Source of the DNA: Solen grandis
Taxonomy: Eukaryota > Mollusca > Bivalvia > Adapedonta > Solenidae
Assembly: GCA_021229015.1 (NCBI GenBank)
Contig: CM037784.1
Location: 65,375,223-65,439,222 of the forward strand
DNA: 64,000 nt
Direction: 5' to 3'
The notes under the pieces are model-generated. The model ran no database searches and was not told where the DNA came from. It was given only the letters and a program-made list of their open reading frames with translations. The translations under genes were made by a program, and so were the position numbers. Within the stretch, counting starts at the first letter, position 1. Each line of letters starts with the position of its first letter. This document shows, one piece after another, positions 62,700 through 64,000 of the stretch.

Positions 62700-63170
62700 C
62701 CCCTCGGTCCCATAATTTTTTTTTAGGGTACGAGGGTAAAAAAAAAAAAAATTTTTGGTCCAAATTGGAATGTTTGGTATGCAACTTTTTCCCTCTACCC
62801 GATTTAAAGTTCCTAGTTAGATCTAATAGGTAGGACTGTTTTTTTTAAAAAAATATGGTACCGGGGTACCTACTGCCACCGAAAGGCCCTTAAAGTATTA
62901 AAAAACAGATTTATGGTCGTAGTATAAAAAAACATGTCCTCCTGTTAGATTAATAGGATGACTTAGTTCGGATAGAGAAAAAGGTATGCATACCAAACAT
63001 TTCATGAGAAATATTTATTTTGACGTCATGTTTTATTTCTTGTTAAAGGAGGCCCCACTTTTTAACTTATGTAATTTTAAAAAGGGGGGGGATTGACAAT
63101 TGTAAAATGTCCTTTGAGCTTTGGGGTTTGGGCCCCGAAAGGCCGTTTTGTTTCTTTTTTTGATTTCGTA
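62700..63170 (-). repeat. Right copy of the inverted repeat, itself partly palindromic
   Basis: Complementary to 58137-58560. In addition 62770-62840 (TGTTTGGTATGCAACTTTTT, then CCTAGTTAGATCTAATAGG) is complementary to about 62940-63005, so this copy contains an internal fold-back. Confidence 0.75.
63125..63150 (-). terminator. Histone-type 3' stem-loop-like palindrome, copy 2
   Basis: On the minus strand: AAAACGGCCTTTCGGGGCCC, then AAACCCCA. Followed by a purine-rich CTCAAAGGACA at the place where histone genes carry the downstream element bound by U7 RNA. Confidence 0.35.
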
Positions 63171-63171
63171 C

Positions 63172-63545
63172 ATTGTCCTTTTCGTCCTTGATTTCGGTGA
63201 CATCGTTTTATCGCCCTGATTTACGTGACATCGTTTCATTTGTAAATCTGCTTTTGTTTATGAGCATATGGTTTTCATTTTGTTGCTGGTATCTCAAATC
63301 TCCTTATTTATGGCATATGGATCAAGTTCATCTTGTTGCTGTTGCTAAAACATCGCTGATGTCCCATTTGTTTCAATTGCTTTGGTATTGTGCAAATGGA
63401 CTTGCTGTTGTTCCCACTCAATGCTTTGTTGCCCGATCAACCCCATCAATTCGTTGAAACATTTCTCGATCTTGATAAGACGCTGAATACATTCAATCAG
63501 ATCCCGAATTTTTTCCAGGGTTTTGGCGCGAGAATATGACCGAAT
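63172..63545 (-). pseudogene. Degenerate open frame downstream of a TATA module, unknown product
   Basis: On the minus strand a frame reads with Lys/Glu/Ile-rich, coiled-coil-like sequence (LEKIRDLIECIQRLIKIEKC) and then Gln-rich sequence (IGQQSIEWEQQQ). It passes three stop codons (TAG, TGA, TAA) before the stem-loop-like palindrome at 63131-63144. Texture is coding-like before the first stop. It is not a core histone and I do not recognise it. It may be a decayed gene, or its stops may come from poor consensus quality in this contig. Confidence 0.3.
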
Positions 63546-63558
63546 GCTTGATGGGGTG

Positions 63559-63668
63559 CGCTTTTATACCCTTGAGCGGATTGCCCTACTTTTTCTGTTA
63601 GCGACCCCAATCAGGAAGTTATTTTCATTCAATGACAATAACGTGAAGTTTAACCTTGACCTGATTGG
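63559..63668 (-). promoter_or_regulatory. TATA box and inverted CCAAT pair
   Basis: On the minus strand GGGTATAAAAGCG at 63571-63559, preceded by CCTGATTGG (63614-63606) and CCAATCAGG (63668-63660). The two nonamers are exact complements. Spacing is normal for a polymerase II core promoter, and the sequence AAGCATTCGGTC about 25 nt downstream would hold the start site. Confidence 0.4.
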
Positions 63669-63670
63669 AT

Positions 63671-63865
63671 AAGCTTTTCCCTTTGCCTTGCTGAGGGGAT
63701 TGCCCTCTTTGATTGCATATCGAATTGCTTTTAAAATTTGTTTTAGTGTGACTTTTTTTTGAAAAAATTTTTATTTTTGTAAATTTTTATAAAATTGGAT
63801 ATACTTTAATGAAAAAAATCTTTTTAAAGGGAATTTGAAAAAAAAAAAATGGGCAATTTAGGTTT
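63671..63865. other. AT-rich stretch between promoter-like module and copy 3
   Basis: Homopolymer-rich, nothing recognised. Confidence 0.4.
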
Positions 63866-63912
63866 TCTCTTTCAGACTTTTGGGGTTTGGGCCCCTGAAA
63901 AGGGCCGGTTTT
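63866..63912 (-). terminator. Histone-type 3' stem-loop-like palindrome, copy 3 (best match)
   Basis: On the minus strand: GGCCCTTTTCAGGGGCC (63906-63890), then CAAACCCCA, then CTGAAAGAG (63875-63867). Loop TTTTC plus A, the ACCC-type flank and the purine-rich downstream element are all in the order seen at histone mRNA 3' ends; the stem has one extra G. Any gene it served would lie beyond 63912 and mostly outside the window. Confidence 0.45.
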
Positions 63913-64000
63913 TTTTCCACAGAGTAGTGGTTACTCTGACTGCTATGAGTTTCTTGCAGATATTTAAAACATGTTCTATGGGGAAGTGCTTAAATGATTT

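Noticed and set aside
63172..63545. Core histone gene between the promoter-like module and stem-loop-like copy 2
   Set aside because: None of the three minus-strand frames has the composition or motifs of H2A, H2B, H3, H4 or H1.

Overview
The window is about 64 kb of AT-rich, repeat-dense animal genomic DNA. The repeat types fit a mollusc, most likely a bivalve: several copies of one tRNA-derived SINE family, a 145-bp tandem repeat inside a TA-flanked DNA element, a BEL/Pao retroelement, two non-LTR retrotransposons and a Polinton-type element. The species is an inference from repeat style. There are two 100-N assembly gaps (7937-8036 and 58037-58136). No complete host gene is visible. Only isolated exon-like stretches with splice signals are seen.

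Layout. 1-2960: 3' end of a decayed BEL/Pao retrotransposon (pol remnant, a 27-bp minisatellite, 3' LTR). 2965-9930: mostly featureless AT-rich DNA, a gap and one SINE. 9935-12345: 5'-truncated non-LTR retrotransposon. 13720-20755: a 7.0-kb element bounded by about 220-235-bp terminal inverted repeats and an exact 6-bp target-site duplication (CTCCTT). It carries a spliced, multi-zinc-finger, protein-primed family B DNA polymerase gene on the minus strand and a small exon on the plus strand. These are Polinton/Maverick hallmarks, but integrase, ATPase, protease and capsid genes are absent. 21948-23666: TA-flanked DNA element filled with 145-bp tandem repeats. 25131-31822: full-length-looking L1/Tx1-like LINE bracketed by an identical 40-bp direct repeat. 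33780-35030: 41-bp minisatellite. 35-42 kb: several terminal-exon candidates on the plus strand. 45.8-55.9 kb: exon candidates on the minus strand, interrupted by a 3.3-kb inverted-repeat element whose arms each hold nine copies of a CGTTAAATGTCGC motif plus a tRNA-like segment. 54-55.2 kb: CT-rich repeats and SINEs. 58137-64000: a contig piece of different texture (many homopolymer runs). It contains a ~5-kb-separated inverted repeat and three copies of a palindrome resembling the 3' stem-loop of replication-dependent histone mRNAs, one lying downstream of a TATA/CCAAT promoter-like module.

The most interesting objects are the minimal polymerase-only Polinton-like element, the histone-type 3'-end cassettes without a histone gene, and the CGTTAAATGTCGC inverted-repeat element. 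All coding regions of mobile elements here are broken by frameshifts, stops or deletions, so they are described as remnants.
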